Of a stretch of DNA of 64,000 bases, positions 30,489 to 37,013 are shown piece by piece. The position numbers and the translations under genes were made by a program. Within the stretch, counting starts at the first letter, position 1, and the number at the start of each line of letters is the position of its first letter. The stretch is from Rhizobium sp. Q54 (GTDB lineage: Bacteria; Pseudomonadota; Alphaproteobacteria; Rhizobiales; Xanthobacteraceae). The notes under the pieces are model-generated. The model did no database searches. It had not been told where the DNA came from and saw nothing but the letters and a program-made list of their open reading frames with translations. The stretch lies in contig CAMAUC010000003.1 of NCBI GenBank assembly GCA_945861265.1, positions 1 to 64,000 of the forward strand, given 5' to 3'.

Positions 30489-30641
30489 CTATTTTTTGTC
30501 GACCGAGATGCCGCCGGGGCCGAAATTAATCTGCACGCCCTTCGGCTCGCGATTGTCTTCGTAAAGTTTATAACCCAAAACGCCGACCGCCACGCACAAT
30601 ACGGCGACTGCGAGCAGCAAGATATTACGATTGACTGGCAT
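30489..30641 (-). CDS. Small single-pass membrane protein, 50 residues
   Basis: The frame starts at 30641 with a CAGGGGG ribosome site. It encodes an N-terminal membrane anchor (about residues 6-23), a short tyrosine-containing stretch GYKLYEDN, and a C-terminal INFGPGGISVDKK tail. The N-terminal helix followed by a conserved-looking Gly-rich end is what small inner-membrane proteins of this order look like. It lies downstream of, and probably apart from, the hydroxyacid dehydrogenase gene. Confidence 0.72.
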   Translation of the reverse strand: MPVNRNILLLAVAVLCVAVGVLGYKLYEDNREPKGVQINFGPGGISVDKK

Positions 30642-30709
30642 GAAACCCCCTGATTGTTCAGCCCGCTAACGCGGCGATGGAACTTAAGTTCCATCGCCGT
30701 GGAGTCTTT

Positions 30710-31711
30710 TTATCGATTGCTGAAGACGCCGAGACGGTGCGCCGCCGCCGAATTGGCCGCGCCGGGCGGTATGCGTCCGGCGAGGATCTCCTTGACCTGG
30801 TTGACCGTGTCCATCGCCTGGTGCTCGGCCGCGTCCGGTGTGAGCCCCGCCGTATGCGGCGCGGCGAGCACGTCGGGACGTTTGGCCAGAAACAGCGACG
30901 GCTTCTGGTCGAGCGCGCGGCCGACATCCATGGCCGCGCCGGCGATCTGTTTGGCGTCGAGCGCCGCGGCGAGCGCCTGCTCGTCGACCAGATTGCCGCG
31001 CGACACGTTGATGAAGTAGGCCGACTTTTTCATGCGCGCGAAGGCGGCCGCGTTCATCAGGTTCTCGGTCTGCTCATTGGCAATGACAAGGCAGACGACG
31101 AAATCGGATTGCGCCAGCACATTCTCGAATGTGTCCTGCTGCACGCCGGGTTCGGTGACCGTCTTGAAAGGATCGCTGACCTTGACCTTCATGCCGAAAG
31201 CGACGGCGACGCGCGCGAGATGTTCGCCGATCGCGCCGTAGCCGAGGACGCCGAGCGTCGCGCCGCTCAGCTGTTGCCCCATATAGGATTCCGGATCCTT
31301 GCCGGCGTGATAGGCATTGGCATAGGCGATGAGATGCCGGCCCTGGTTGATCATGAAGCCGAAGGCCTGCTCGACCACCGCGGCGACAAAACCGGCCGTG
31401 GCATGCGTCACCAGAATGCCCTGCCGGCTTGCGGCGGGCACATCGATGTTGCGGATGTCGATGGCGACGCGGAGAAAGGCGGCCAATTCGTTCGGCGCCT
31501 GGGCGAAGAATTCGGCTGGTCCCGGCGTCTGCCGGTCGGAGACGATGATGGCGCAGCCTGCCGCCGCTTTGGCCAGTTTCGCCGGCGTATCCAGAATGCC
31601 GCCGGTCTCGTTGAGGCGCACGTCGCACAAAGCGCGCAAGGCGGCGAGCGGACGCGCCCCGTAATAATTGGCCAGCATATCGGGCGTATGGGTGAGCAGG
31701 ACGGTGGGCAT
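30710..31711 (-). CDS. D-isomer-specific 2-hydroxyacid dehydrogenase family protein
   Basis: This is an NAD(P)-dependent dehydrogenase of 333 residues with a split substrate domain and a Rossmann domain. The nucleotide loop is LGVLGYGAIGEHLA (153-166); NVSRGNLVDEQAL carries the catalytic Arg (R238), and PHTAG the catalytic His (H286). The stretch that usually holds the catalytic Glu (DVFxxEP) reads DVGRALDQKP here, so the acid is not in its normal place. The substrate is unknown. A small membrane protein gene follows on the same strand. Confidence 0.9.
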   Translation of the reverse strand: MPTVLLTHTPDMLANYYGARPLAALRALCDVRLNETGGILDTPAKLAKAAAGCAIIVSDRQTPGPAEFFAQAPNELAAFLRVAIDIRNIDVPAASRQGILVTHATAGFVAAVVEQAFGFMINQGRHLIAYANAYHAGKDPESYMGQQLSGATLGVLGYGAIGEHLARVAVAFGMKVKVSDPFKTVTEPGVQQDTFENVLAQSDFVVCLVIANEQTENLMNAAAFARMKKSAYFINVSRGNLVDEQALAAALDAKQIAGAAMDVGRALDQKPSLFLAKRPDVLAAPHTAGLTPDAAEHQAMDTVNQVKEILAGRIPPGAANSAAAHRLGVFSNR

Positions 31712-31847
31712 TCTAGCGTTTCCCGGGGGCTATTTTTTTATGAGCCAAAAGCAAGCTTGTCTTCTATCCATGTCTTGCGAAGATAGGCAATCTCTTGACC
31801 TTGGGGGCGCCGCCAGACGCCTTTTGGGGGGTCAGCAGGAGGGCTGA

Positions 31848-32165
31848 ATGAGCCCAGCGACCGTCACGCCGACGACCACGCCGAAGACCAAGACCACGCC
31901 CAAGACGGAGCGGCCGCCTTTATGGAAGGTGATCCTGCTCAATGACGATTTCACCCCGCGCGAATTCGTGGTGCAAGTGCTCAAAGCGGTGTTCCGGCTC
32001 AACGAAAGCCAGTCCTACCGGGTGATGATGACCGCGCACCAGAAAGGCGCCTGCGTCATCGCCGTCTATACCCGTGACGTCGCCGAGACCAAGGCGAAGG
32101 AAGCGACCGAACTGGGCAAGATGAACGGCTTTCCGCTGTATTTCACGACAGAAAAAGAAGAGTAG
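31848..32165 (+). CDS. clpS: ATP-dependent Clp protease adaptor ClpS
   Basis: ClpS delivers N-degron substrates to ClpAP. The 105 residues have a Thr/Pro/Lys-rich start (1-22) and then the folded domain: WKVILLNDDFTPREFVVQVL, with the Asn-Asp pair that binds the substrate amino terminus, and the TAHQKGACV His segment. An AGGAGGG site precedes the ATG. clpA is not next to it; an SDR gene follows 9 bases on. Alphaproteobacteria often have two ClpS proteins, and which one this is cannot be told. Confidence 0.95.
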   Translation: MSPATVTPTTTPKTKTTPKTERPPLWKVILLNDDFTPREFVVQVLKAVFRLNESQSYRVMMTAHQKGACVIAVYTRDVAETKAKEATELGKMNGFPLYFTTEKEE

Positions 32166-32174
32166 GGAGACTGC

Positions 32175-32930
32175 ATGCAACGGGTCCTGATCACCGCCGG
32201 CGCCGCCGGCATCGGCCGCGAATTCGCGCGCGCCTTCGCCGCCAATGGCGCCAAGGTTTTCATCTGCGACATCGACGAGAAGAACCTCGCCGCGATGCGC
32301 CAGGAAATCCCCGGCTTGACCGCGCAAAGCTGCGACATGGGCGTGCGCAGCGAGATCGAGCGCATGGTGCCGGACGCGATAGCCGCGCTTGGCGGGCTCG
32401 ACGTGCTCATCAACAATGCCGGCATTGCCGGCCTGACGCTGCCGGTCGATCAATATCCGCCGGACGACTGGGACAAGGTGCTCGCCGTCAACCTCACCTC
32501 GATGTTCGATGTATCGCGGCTGGCCATCCCGCATCTGAAGAAGTCCGACTATGGCTGCATCATCAACATGTCGTCTGTCGCCGGCCGCTTCGGCTTCGAG
32601 AACCGCTCGCCTTATGCCGCGACCAAATGGGCGGTGATCGGCTTCACCAAGACTCTGGCGATGGAGCTTGGCAAATGGGGCATCCGCGCCAATGCGATCG
32701 CGCCGGGCGCGGTCGAGGGCGACCGCATCGTGCGTGTGTTCCAGGGCCGGGCGCAGATTTCCGGCAAGTCGATGGACGAGGTGAAGGCCGACGCCTTCGC
32801 CGGCCAGTCGATCAAGGCCTTCATCGATCCAAGGGACATCGCGCAGCTCGCGGTGTTTCTGGCGTCACCATCGGCGAAGTCGATCTCGGGGCAGGTGGTG
32901 CCGATCGACAATGACCGGCAGAAGGCGTGA
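32175..32930 (+). CDS. Short-chain dehydrogenase/reductase
   Basis: This classical SDR (251 residues) has the cofactor loop ITAGAAGIGREFA (6-18), an acidic residue in FICDIDE that favours NAD, the NNAGIAG motif, catalytic Ser in NMSSVAG, and the YAATK pair (Tyr and Lys). The C-terminal KSISGQVVPIDNDRQKA is typical of 3-oxoacyl-ACP-reductase-like SDRs. It follows clpS closely and may share its transcript. The substrate is unknown. Confidence 0.93.
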   Translation: MQRVLITAGAAGIGREFARAFAANGAKVFICDIDEKNLAAMRQEIPGLTAQSCDMGVRSEIERMVPDAIAALGGLDVLINNAGIAGLTLPVDQYPPDDWDKVLAVNLTSMFDVSRLAIPHLKKSDYGCIINMSSVAGRFGFENRSPYAATKWAVIGFTKTLAMELGKWGIRANAIAPGAVEGDRIVRVFQGRAQISGKSMDEVKADAFAGQSIKAFIDPRDIAQLAVFLASPSAKSISGQVVPIDNDRQKA

Positions 32931-33081
32931 GGCCACCATCGGAGGTATCGGCCGGATGCATGGCCTTTGAGCGACCCGAGTAAGGGTTCGTTAACCGGAT
33001 CGTTTAAAGGTGAAGCAATGCTCGGGGGGTTAAGCTTTCACATCGCGGCGCCACAGCGCGCGGCGAAACATGAGGCGTCCG

Positions 33082-33255
33082 ATGCAAAACGCTCCCGCGC
33101 ACACCGCTCCGCATGACGGCTTTATCGTCGAAGTTGGCGGCCAGTTCGTTTCCGAATTCGTCAGCCTGACGGCCGCGCTGAAAGCCGGCCTCGAGCTGAA
33201 GCACCGCGACGCGAAGGCGCAGGTGAAGGTCTACGACGCCAAAGACCGCGCTTAA
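33082..33255 (+). CDS. Small hypothetical protein, 57 residues
   Basis: The ATG at 33082 has a GAGG site six bases upstream, while the ATG at 33070 has none. The product is acidic to neutral with a beta-strand-like core FIVEVGGQFVSEFVSL followed by an amphipathic stretch. No family is recognised. Its stop codon lies inside a 28-base tandem repeat. A related small gene follows about 190 bases on. Confidence 0.6.
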   Translation: MQNAPAHTAPHDGFIVEVGGQFVSEFVSLTAALKAGLELKHRDAKAQVKVYDAKDRA

Positions 33256-33313
33256 AGGATCACGCGCCAAAGATCGCGCTTAAGGGATCGCGCGCAAAGA
33301 ATCGCGCGCAAGG
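33240..33313. repeat. 28-base tandem repeat, two full copies and a partial third
   Basis: Copies at 33240-33267 and 33268-33295 differ at three positions; a shortened third (AAAGAATCGCGCGCAAGG) follows at 33296-33313. The first copy contains the last codons and the stop of the upstream small gene, so the duplication extended from coding sequence. Confidence 0.75.
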
Positions 33314-33442
33314 CCTGGTTCCCCAGAGGTACCGTCTACGCGATACCACAACGCGCCATGCGCTGGCGGGCGGAACGTTAACCTCGCCGCGCGCGTTACA
33401 TCGCCGCATATATATTCTGAGTTGTGTAGCTGAGGACGGATC

Positions 33443-33613
33443 ATGTCCGACGAGCGCGTTGAATTGCGTAAGGCAAAGCTGGCCGTGCTGGCGGGCCTGA
33501 AGGAAACCGCCATGGCGGCGCTGGAGCGCCGCGGCTATGACGTGCGCGGCAAGACGACGACACAAATCAGGGAAGTGCTGCGGCATCACCCGACCAAGCC
33601 GAAGGCGGCGTAG
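33443..33613 (+). CDS. Small hypothetical protein, 56 residues
   Basis: ATG 33443 has a GAGGA site seven bases upstream. The product is highly charged and helical: a short Arg/Glu/Lys-rich start, a helix with KLAVLAGLKETAMAALERR, and a basic end RHHPTKPKAA. A helix-turn-like GYDVRGKTTTQIREVL segment is visible, which hints at a nucleic-acid or protein-binding role but proves nothing. No family is recognised. Confidence 0.65.
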   Translation: MSDERVELRKAKLAVLAGLKETAMAALERRGYDVRGKTTTQIREVLRHHPTKPKAA

Positions 33614-33644
33614 AGCCGCGCCGGGCAATCCGGAATGTCTGGCG

Positions 33645-33800
33645 TCAGGCCAGCGCGCGCAGCGCGCCGGGCAAACTGCCGGCCTTGGCTTCTTCCTCGG
33701 CCAGAAGCGTCAACAGCAGCCGCCGCTGCGACTCGGATGGCTGTTCAGCGAGCTGCTTCTGGAAGAAGAGGATGTTCTGCCGCTGGATGAACAACTGCAT
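33645..33800 (-). CDS. Small hypothetical protein, 51 residues
   Basis: The minus-strand frame starts at 33800, with an AAGGA site seven bases upstream. It encodes a mainly helical product with IQRQNILFFQKQLAEQ and RRLLLTLLAEEEAKAG, strongly amphipathic and rich in Gln, Leu and Glu, so it may dimerise. It is convergent with the small gene that ends at 33613. No family is recognised. Confidence 0.6.
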   Translation of the reverse strand: MQLFIQRQNILFFQKQLAEQPSESQRRLLLTLLAEEEAKAGSLPGALRALA

Positions 33801-33947
33801 GGTGCTGTCCTTGCGCGCTTGAGCGAGCGGCGGCAGCCGAATGTGACGGAGAGGATCGGCGTCTGCCCATCGCTGATTGGAACGGAAACACCCGAAGGCG
33901 GCATATGTTCCATAGCCGACGGAGGGCAGGTGGCCGAGCCGCGGGCG

Positions 33948-34334
33948 CTATTTCCCGCAATTCCACATGTAGCCGATCGGCGTCGAGGTCCAGCACGGGC
34001 CGAAGCTGCCGCCGTTCCAGCGGCCGCGATAGAAGCGCGGGTCGGGATCCTTCCAGTAGTAAATCTGCTGGCCGCCGGCGCGGTAATAGGCGCGCCGCGA
34101 ACGGTTGATCTCGGCGCGGCGCTCGCGCTCGATTCTCTCGGGCGTGCGATAGCCGGGCGGCGTTGTGTAATGCGGGACGTGGCGGGCGGATTTGTGCGGG
34201 ACTTGGCGCGTGACCTTGTGCGCGGCGGGTTTTTTCTTTACCGGCGCATCCGGGTCGCCCGGCGCGGCGAAGGCCAGCGACGACGCGGCGAGGGACAAGG
34301 CGAGGACGAGGGCAAAGAGGGGGCGGAAGGACAT
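33948..34334 (-). CDS. Exported hypothetical protein, basic and aromatic
   Basis: This 128-residue protein has a signal peptide ending in AFA (about residue 23), a Pro/Lys/His-rich middle (24-60), a basic helix with ERIERERRAEINRSRRAY, and a Tyr/Trp/Gly-rich C-terminus containing YYWKDPDPRFYRGRW and two Cys near PCWTSTPIGYMWNC, probably a disulfide. It resembles small exported proteins of unknown function in this order. Confidence 0.75.
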   Translation of the reverse strand: MSFRPLFALVLALSLAASSLAFAAPGDPDAPVKKKPAAHKVTRQVPHKSARHVPHYTTPPGYRTPERIERERRAEINRSRRAYYRAGGQQIYYWKDPDPRFYRGRWNGGSFGPCWTSTPIGYMWNCGK

Positions 34335-34423
34335 AGCGGCCTTATAGCGGGAGCGAGACGTCTTGTATCGCTCCCGGGCGTGGCCGAATTGCGGTGCCGG
34401 AATGCCGTGCCGCCGCTAAAAGC

Positions 34424-34864
34424 TCAGGCCGCGAATTCGCGGCTGAGGCCCTTGCCGGCGAGGTCGACCGCGACCGCGGCCGCCTGGTCGCCCGATATCG
34501 TGCGCGGATCGAGCTTCGGCCCGACGCCGTGGCGGGCAAACAGCGCGCCGTTGTCGCCGCGCAGCATGGCGAATCCCATCCACCAGTTGGCGAACAGCCG
34601 CGTTTCCGCGGGGCGGCAATCCATCACCACGAGTTCGGCGTGGCGTTCGTCGGCCATGATGCGACGCAAAGTGGCCGACACCGCTTCGCGTTCGCCTTCG
34701 AGGACCTGGATGAACCAGAGCGTGTCGAACAGGAGCGCGCCGGTGATGCCGGCTTCCTCGTTGTGCCGCTCGGACGTTGCCAGAATTTGGTTGAGGCCCT
34801 TGATCATACCGCCGCCGGCGGCGCCGAGGTGGTTCTCGGAATGATAGACGAGGCGGGTCAGCAT
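34424..34864 (-). CDS. BLUF-domain blue-light sensor
   Basis: The reading from 34864 (146 residues) is a stand-alone BLUF domain, which binds FAD and senses blue light. All key flavin-site residues have a counterpart: Y7 (LVYHS, equal to Tyr21 of AppA), N35 (RHNEEAGITG), Q53 (FIQVLEG, equal to Gln63), W94 and M96 (FANWWM, equal to Trp104 and Met106). A C-terminal 40-residue helical cap follows (from about 105). No output domain is fused and no kinase or cyclase is adjacent, so signalling must run through a partner protein. The gene lies beside the 35-37 kb islet but has normal codon use. Confidence 0.9.
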   Translation of the reverse strand: MLTRLVYHSENHLGAAGGGMIKGLNQILATSERHNEEAGITGALLFDTLWFIQVLEGEREAVSATLRRIMADERHAELVVMDCRPAETRLFANWWMGFAMLRGDNGALFARHGVGPKLDPRTISGDQAAAVAVDLAGKGLSREFAA

Positions 34865-34989
34865 GGCAGGCGTCCTTCGGTGCGTGACCGGCAAACCTAG
34901 GCAGCCGACCTTGATGGCCGGTTAAATGATGCGAAGGAAACCTGAGGCGGCGGTTGTGCGTGCGTTAACCACGGCTACCGCCGACGAGC

Positions 34990-35022
34990 GAGCAGGTGGG
35001 GCTGAACAAGAGGTGGGTGTGA
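34990..35022. repeat. 33-base direct repeat, copy 1
   Basis: This copy matches the one at 35545-35577 at 28 of 33 positions. It lies immediately downstream of the tRNA remnant (in minus-strand reading) and 555 bases from the other copy. Confidence 0.6.
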
Positions 35023-35025
35023 GTT

Positions 35026-35055
35026 TGGTAGCGGGGGAGAGACTCGAACCCCGCG
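35026..35055 (-). pseudogene. 3'-end remnant of a tRNA gene
   Basis: Read on the minus strand, the stretch contains GGTTCGAGTC (T arm with the invariant TTCGA), the acceptor strand CCCCGCT, a discriminator A and an encoded CCA. The T stem pairs only partly through G-T, and nothing of the D or anticodon arm lies upstream, where a palindromic repeat begins. It is therefore a fragment, of the type left at tRNA-targeted integration sites. Confidence 0.6.
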
Positions 35056-35060
35056 TTGTC

Positions 35061-35142
35061 ATGGCCGGGCTTGTCCCGGCCATCCATGTCTTGCTTGCGG
35101 TGGCACGGCCAAGTCGTGGATGCCCGGAACAAGTCCGGGCAT
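35061..35142. repeat. Pair of mobile-type palindromes at the left edge of the islet
   Basis: ATGGCCGGG and CCCGGCCAT pair around a CTTGT loop at 35061-35083, and ATGCCCGG and CCGGGCAT pair around AACAAGT at 35120-35142. The same unit recurs at 36958-36980. Such palindromes are a frequent intergenic repeat in Rhizobiales. Confidence 0.75.
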
Positions 35143-35149
35143 GACGGTG

Positions 35150-35386
35150 TTAAGCGCCGCGAAATTTGTCGAAAGCCGTCTCGACTTTCGCGTCGGTCGC
35201 AAAGCGGCCGGCCTCGGCGTCGCGCAAACCGCGATCAATACCGGCGAGTTCGGCCGGAGTCGGCTCATAGCTTCCATTATGCAGACCGTTGTCGATCTCG
35301 CTCGCAATCTCGGCCAGTTCGTCCTGCGCATGCGCGGGCCAGGCTTCGACGCGCTCAAGGGCTTGGGTCAGGCGCTTGGTTTTCAT
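35150..35386 (-). CDS. Antitoxin-like protein without a visible toxin partner
   Basis: This 78-residue protein resembles the antitoxin partner of RelE/ParE toxins in Rhizobiales: an N-terminal amphipathic helix, an acidic segment, TPAELAGIDRGLRDAEAGRFAT, and a C-terminal KVETAFDKFRGA. In two-gene modules a toxin gene normally follows the stop on the same strand. Here the stop at 35150 is followed by palindromes and the tRNA remnant, with no toxin frame. The ribosome site before 35386 is weak. A solitary antitoxin left after loss of the toxin is the simplest reading. Confidence 0.65.
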   Translation of the reverse strand: MKTKRLTQALERVEAWPAHAQDELAEIASEIDNGLHNGSYEPTPAELAGIDRGLRDAEAGRFATDAKVETAFDKFRGA

Positions 35387-35431
35387 AAGACAATTATAGG
35401 CGATTTTCCGCGTTTTGTCATGGCCGAGTTT

Positions 35432-35519
35432 GAAATGTGGCCCGCATGCAGCGAAGCGGAATGCGGCATCGCCGCGACCGGCCCCGGATTTCGCTGCGCT
35501 CCATCCGAGATAGCGAAAC
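35432..35519. repeat. Intergenic Rhizobiales-type repeat that mimics a coding frame
   Basis: The stretch from TGTGGCCCGCATGCAGCGAA to GAGATAGCGAAAC has internal inverted arms (CGCATGCAGCGAAGCGGAAT and GATTTCGCTGCGCTCCATC). In one frame it reads RMERSEIRGRSRRCRIPLRC, a phrase that recurs in spurious Rhizobiales proteins. It is a repeat element, not a gene. Confidence 0.65.
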
Positions 35520-35544
35520 CTTCTTCGATCTACCGACGAAGACG

Positions 35545-35577
35545 GAGCAGATAGGGCCGATCAAGAGATGGGTGTGA
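35545..35577. repeat. 33-base direct repeat, copy 2
   Basis: This is the partner of 34990-35022, with five mismatches. A short GATAGC directly after it recalls the GGTAGC after copy 1, which suggests an older, more diverged duplication of the same site. Confidence 0.55.
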
Positions 35578-35661
35578 ACAACGATAGCAGTCCTACACGG
35601 CACCGCTACTGCGTTTTCGCAGATGGGATACCTCCGAGAGCAAAAAATCGCTGGGAGTAAA

Positions 35662-35880
35662 TTACGCTGGCACCAAAGTGTCACGAATTTTGCGCCACAT
35701 TCCTCGCTTGGTCTTCAGCTCATTTTTTATCATTTCTCTGTCCGCTTCTAATCTGCGTTGCTTTTCCAAGAGTGCAGGATAGGAATCATTCGACATGTCC
35801 CAGGATTCGAGAATTACAGCTACGTCAACGTCAGTCGCGGGCTCTGCCGGAATAGACGTCGCGTCGAGTTGTTTAGGCAT
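35662..35880 (-). CDS. Small charged helical protein in an operon with the GAF-like membrane protein
   Basis: The 72-residue product starts at 35880. It has a short acidic N-terminus and a strongly predicted helix with LLEKQRRLEADREMIKNELK, probably coiled-coil, ending in a basic stretch. Its start overlaps the end of the upstream membrane-protein gene by eight bases, which is strong evidence of a functional two-gene unit. Base composition is AT-richer than its neighbours. No family is recognised; it could be a soluble regulator or partner of the membrane protein. Confidence 0.65.
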   Translation of the reverse strand: MPKQLDATSIPAEPATDVDVAVILESWDMSNDSYPALLEKQRRLEADREMIKNELKTKRGMWRKIRDTLVPA

Positions 35881-36832
35881 TGTCTGCTCCCTTCGGTTCT
35901 GAGGTCCAGCCAAGCGTCAACATGATGCCGTGAACGAGTACTACAAATATAAGTAGCAGTGCGCGAGAAGTCTTTTTATCGAATTTGGTTGCACCATTAT
36001 CCACGCAGATGAAGCCAACAACTGTCTTTTCGTTTATTTCCGTTTGATTTCGGTGGAGTGTAATCGGAACTACTACAGTTGCGGAATAATACTTGCGCCA
36101 ATCGGGATTGGTGTTTTCGTACCTCCCGATGAGTGCGGCGAGGTAAAGATGATTGCAGCGAAACATATATCGTTTTGGGTTTTCTAGAATATCGCGGAAT
36201 GCTGTGTTTTCTTTATAGGAGAATTTTTGTAGGGCTTCATCGCTTTGGCCGCGCGCGCGATTGTGGCTTAGCGCATCCCGCGCGATTGTGGCGACCGTGC
36301 CGTTTGTGCGATCGAAAGACTTAACGCTAGTGTGGCATTTGGTGCGTGTTAACACCTCGAATATTTCTGAAATGCGAGTGCATATAACGATTAGATGTTC
36401 GCGCGCGATGTCTGAGACCACTGCCCTGACGCTGCTGCTCTTTGATTCACGCATGCGCTCTATGTTTTGCTGAAATTTCAAATTTTCTTCGAGGCAGTAT
36501 CTTGTTTCGGCAAGAATGTGCCGCCAGCGGCGGCGCTGTATAAGAATTGAGCGGACAAATAGAAAAAATAAGCCAATTACTAAGCCTGCCGTGCCTGCAA
36601 TGAACTGTTGTGATGTGTTCGGAATTGCCGCGATTTGTGGTGCGAGGTCGACGCCGGTCCAAGTTTCGTAGGTCCAGTCTACTATCGCTAAGACAAATGG
36701 CGTGGAGTGATAAAAAATTACGCCCGCCACCGTCCAGACCACAAAAAGTATAAATAATATTTGGTACGTCGGTACGATGCATATTCGATAAAATTGCTTA
36801 AATAAATTTGGTCTGTTGTCGGCGGCCTGCAT
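35873..36832 (-). CDS. Three-TM membrane protein with a GAF-like cytosolic domain
   Basis: This 319-residue protein has hydrophobic helices at about 18-42, 76-95 and 290-309, with a periplasmic segment between the first two. The cytosolic part (about 100-285) opens with a basic helix and then has the order expected for a GAF domain: CHTSVKSFDR, ENTAFRDIL, WRKYYSATVVVPI and VVGFICVDN. The fold assignment is by pattern only. Codon use and AT content differ from its neighbours, and palindromic repeats flank the pair of genes, so it is probably acquired. Function is unknown; a membrane-bound sensor is the simplest idea. Confidence 0.7.
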   Translation of the reverse strand: MQAADNRPNLFKQFYRICIVPTYQILFILFVVWTVAGVIFYHSTPFVLAIVDWTYETWTGVDLAPQIAAIPNTSQQFIAGTAGLVIGLFFLFVRSILIQRRRWRHILAETRYCLEENLKFQQNIERMRESKSSSVRAVVSDIAREHLIVICTRISEIFEVLTRTKCHTSVKSFDRTNGTVATIARDALSHNRARGQSDEALQKFSYKENTAFRDILENPKRYMFRCNHLYLAALIGRYENTNPDWRKYYSATVVVPITLHRNQTEINEKTVVGFICVDNGATKFDKKTSRALLLIFVVLVHGIMLTLGWTSEPKGADNA

Positions 36833-36919
36833 CGAAATTGCGTCTCGCTCAAAAGTGGCAAGTTGTCTAATTTACACCGATTCTACTTGGGGGCGAGTCC
36901 GAGTTAGGGCTTCAAACAG

Positions 36920-36950
36920 AAAAAGGCGACCCTTTCGGATCGCCCTTTAA
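36920..36950 (-). terminator. Intrinsic terminator for nrdJ (minus strand)
   Basis: On the minus strand GGCGATCC, loop GAAA and GGGTCGCC form an eight-pair stem with one C-A mismatch, followed by TTTTT at 36920-36924. It lies about 70 bases past the nrdJ stop, with one copy of the mobile palindrome in between. Confidence 0.7.
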
Positions 36951-36957
36951 GTCGTGG

Positions 36958-36980
36958 ATGGCCGGGACAAGCCCGGCCAT
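36958..36980. repeat. Mobile-type palindrome at the right edge of the islet
   Basis: ATGGCCGGG and CCCGGCCAT pair around ACAAG. The same unit occurs in inverted orientation at 35061-35083, so the two copies bracket the 35.1-36.95 kb stretch. Confidence 0.75.
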
Positions 36981-37013
36981 GACGTGTGTCCGACGAGGAT
37001 GTGGTTTACCGCC

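Noticed and set aside
33537-34844. Rightward 435-codon open frame
   Set aside because: It crosses three minus-strand genes with better start sites and gives an Arg/Ala-rich product of the kind found antisense to GC-rich genes.
35418-35684. Leftward 88-codon open frame
   Set aside because: It reads through an intergenic repeat that gives a recurrent spurious peptide in Rhizobiales.
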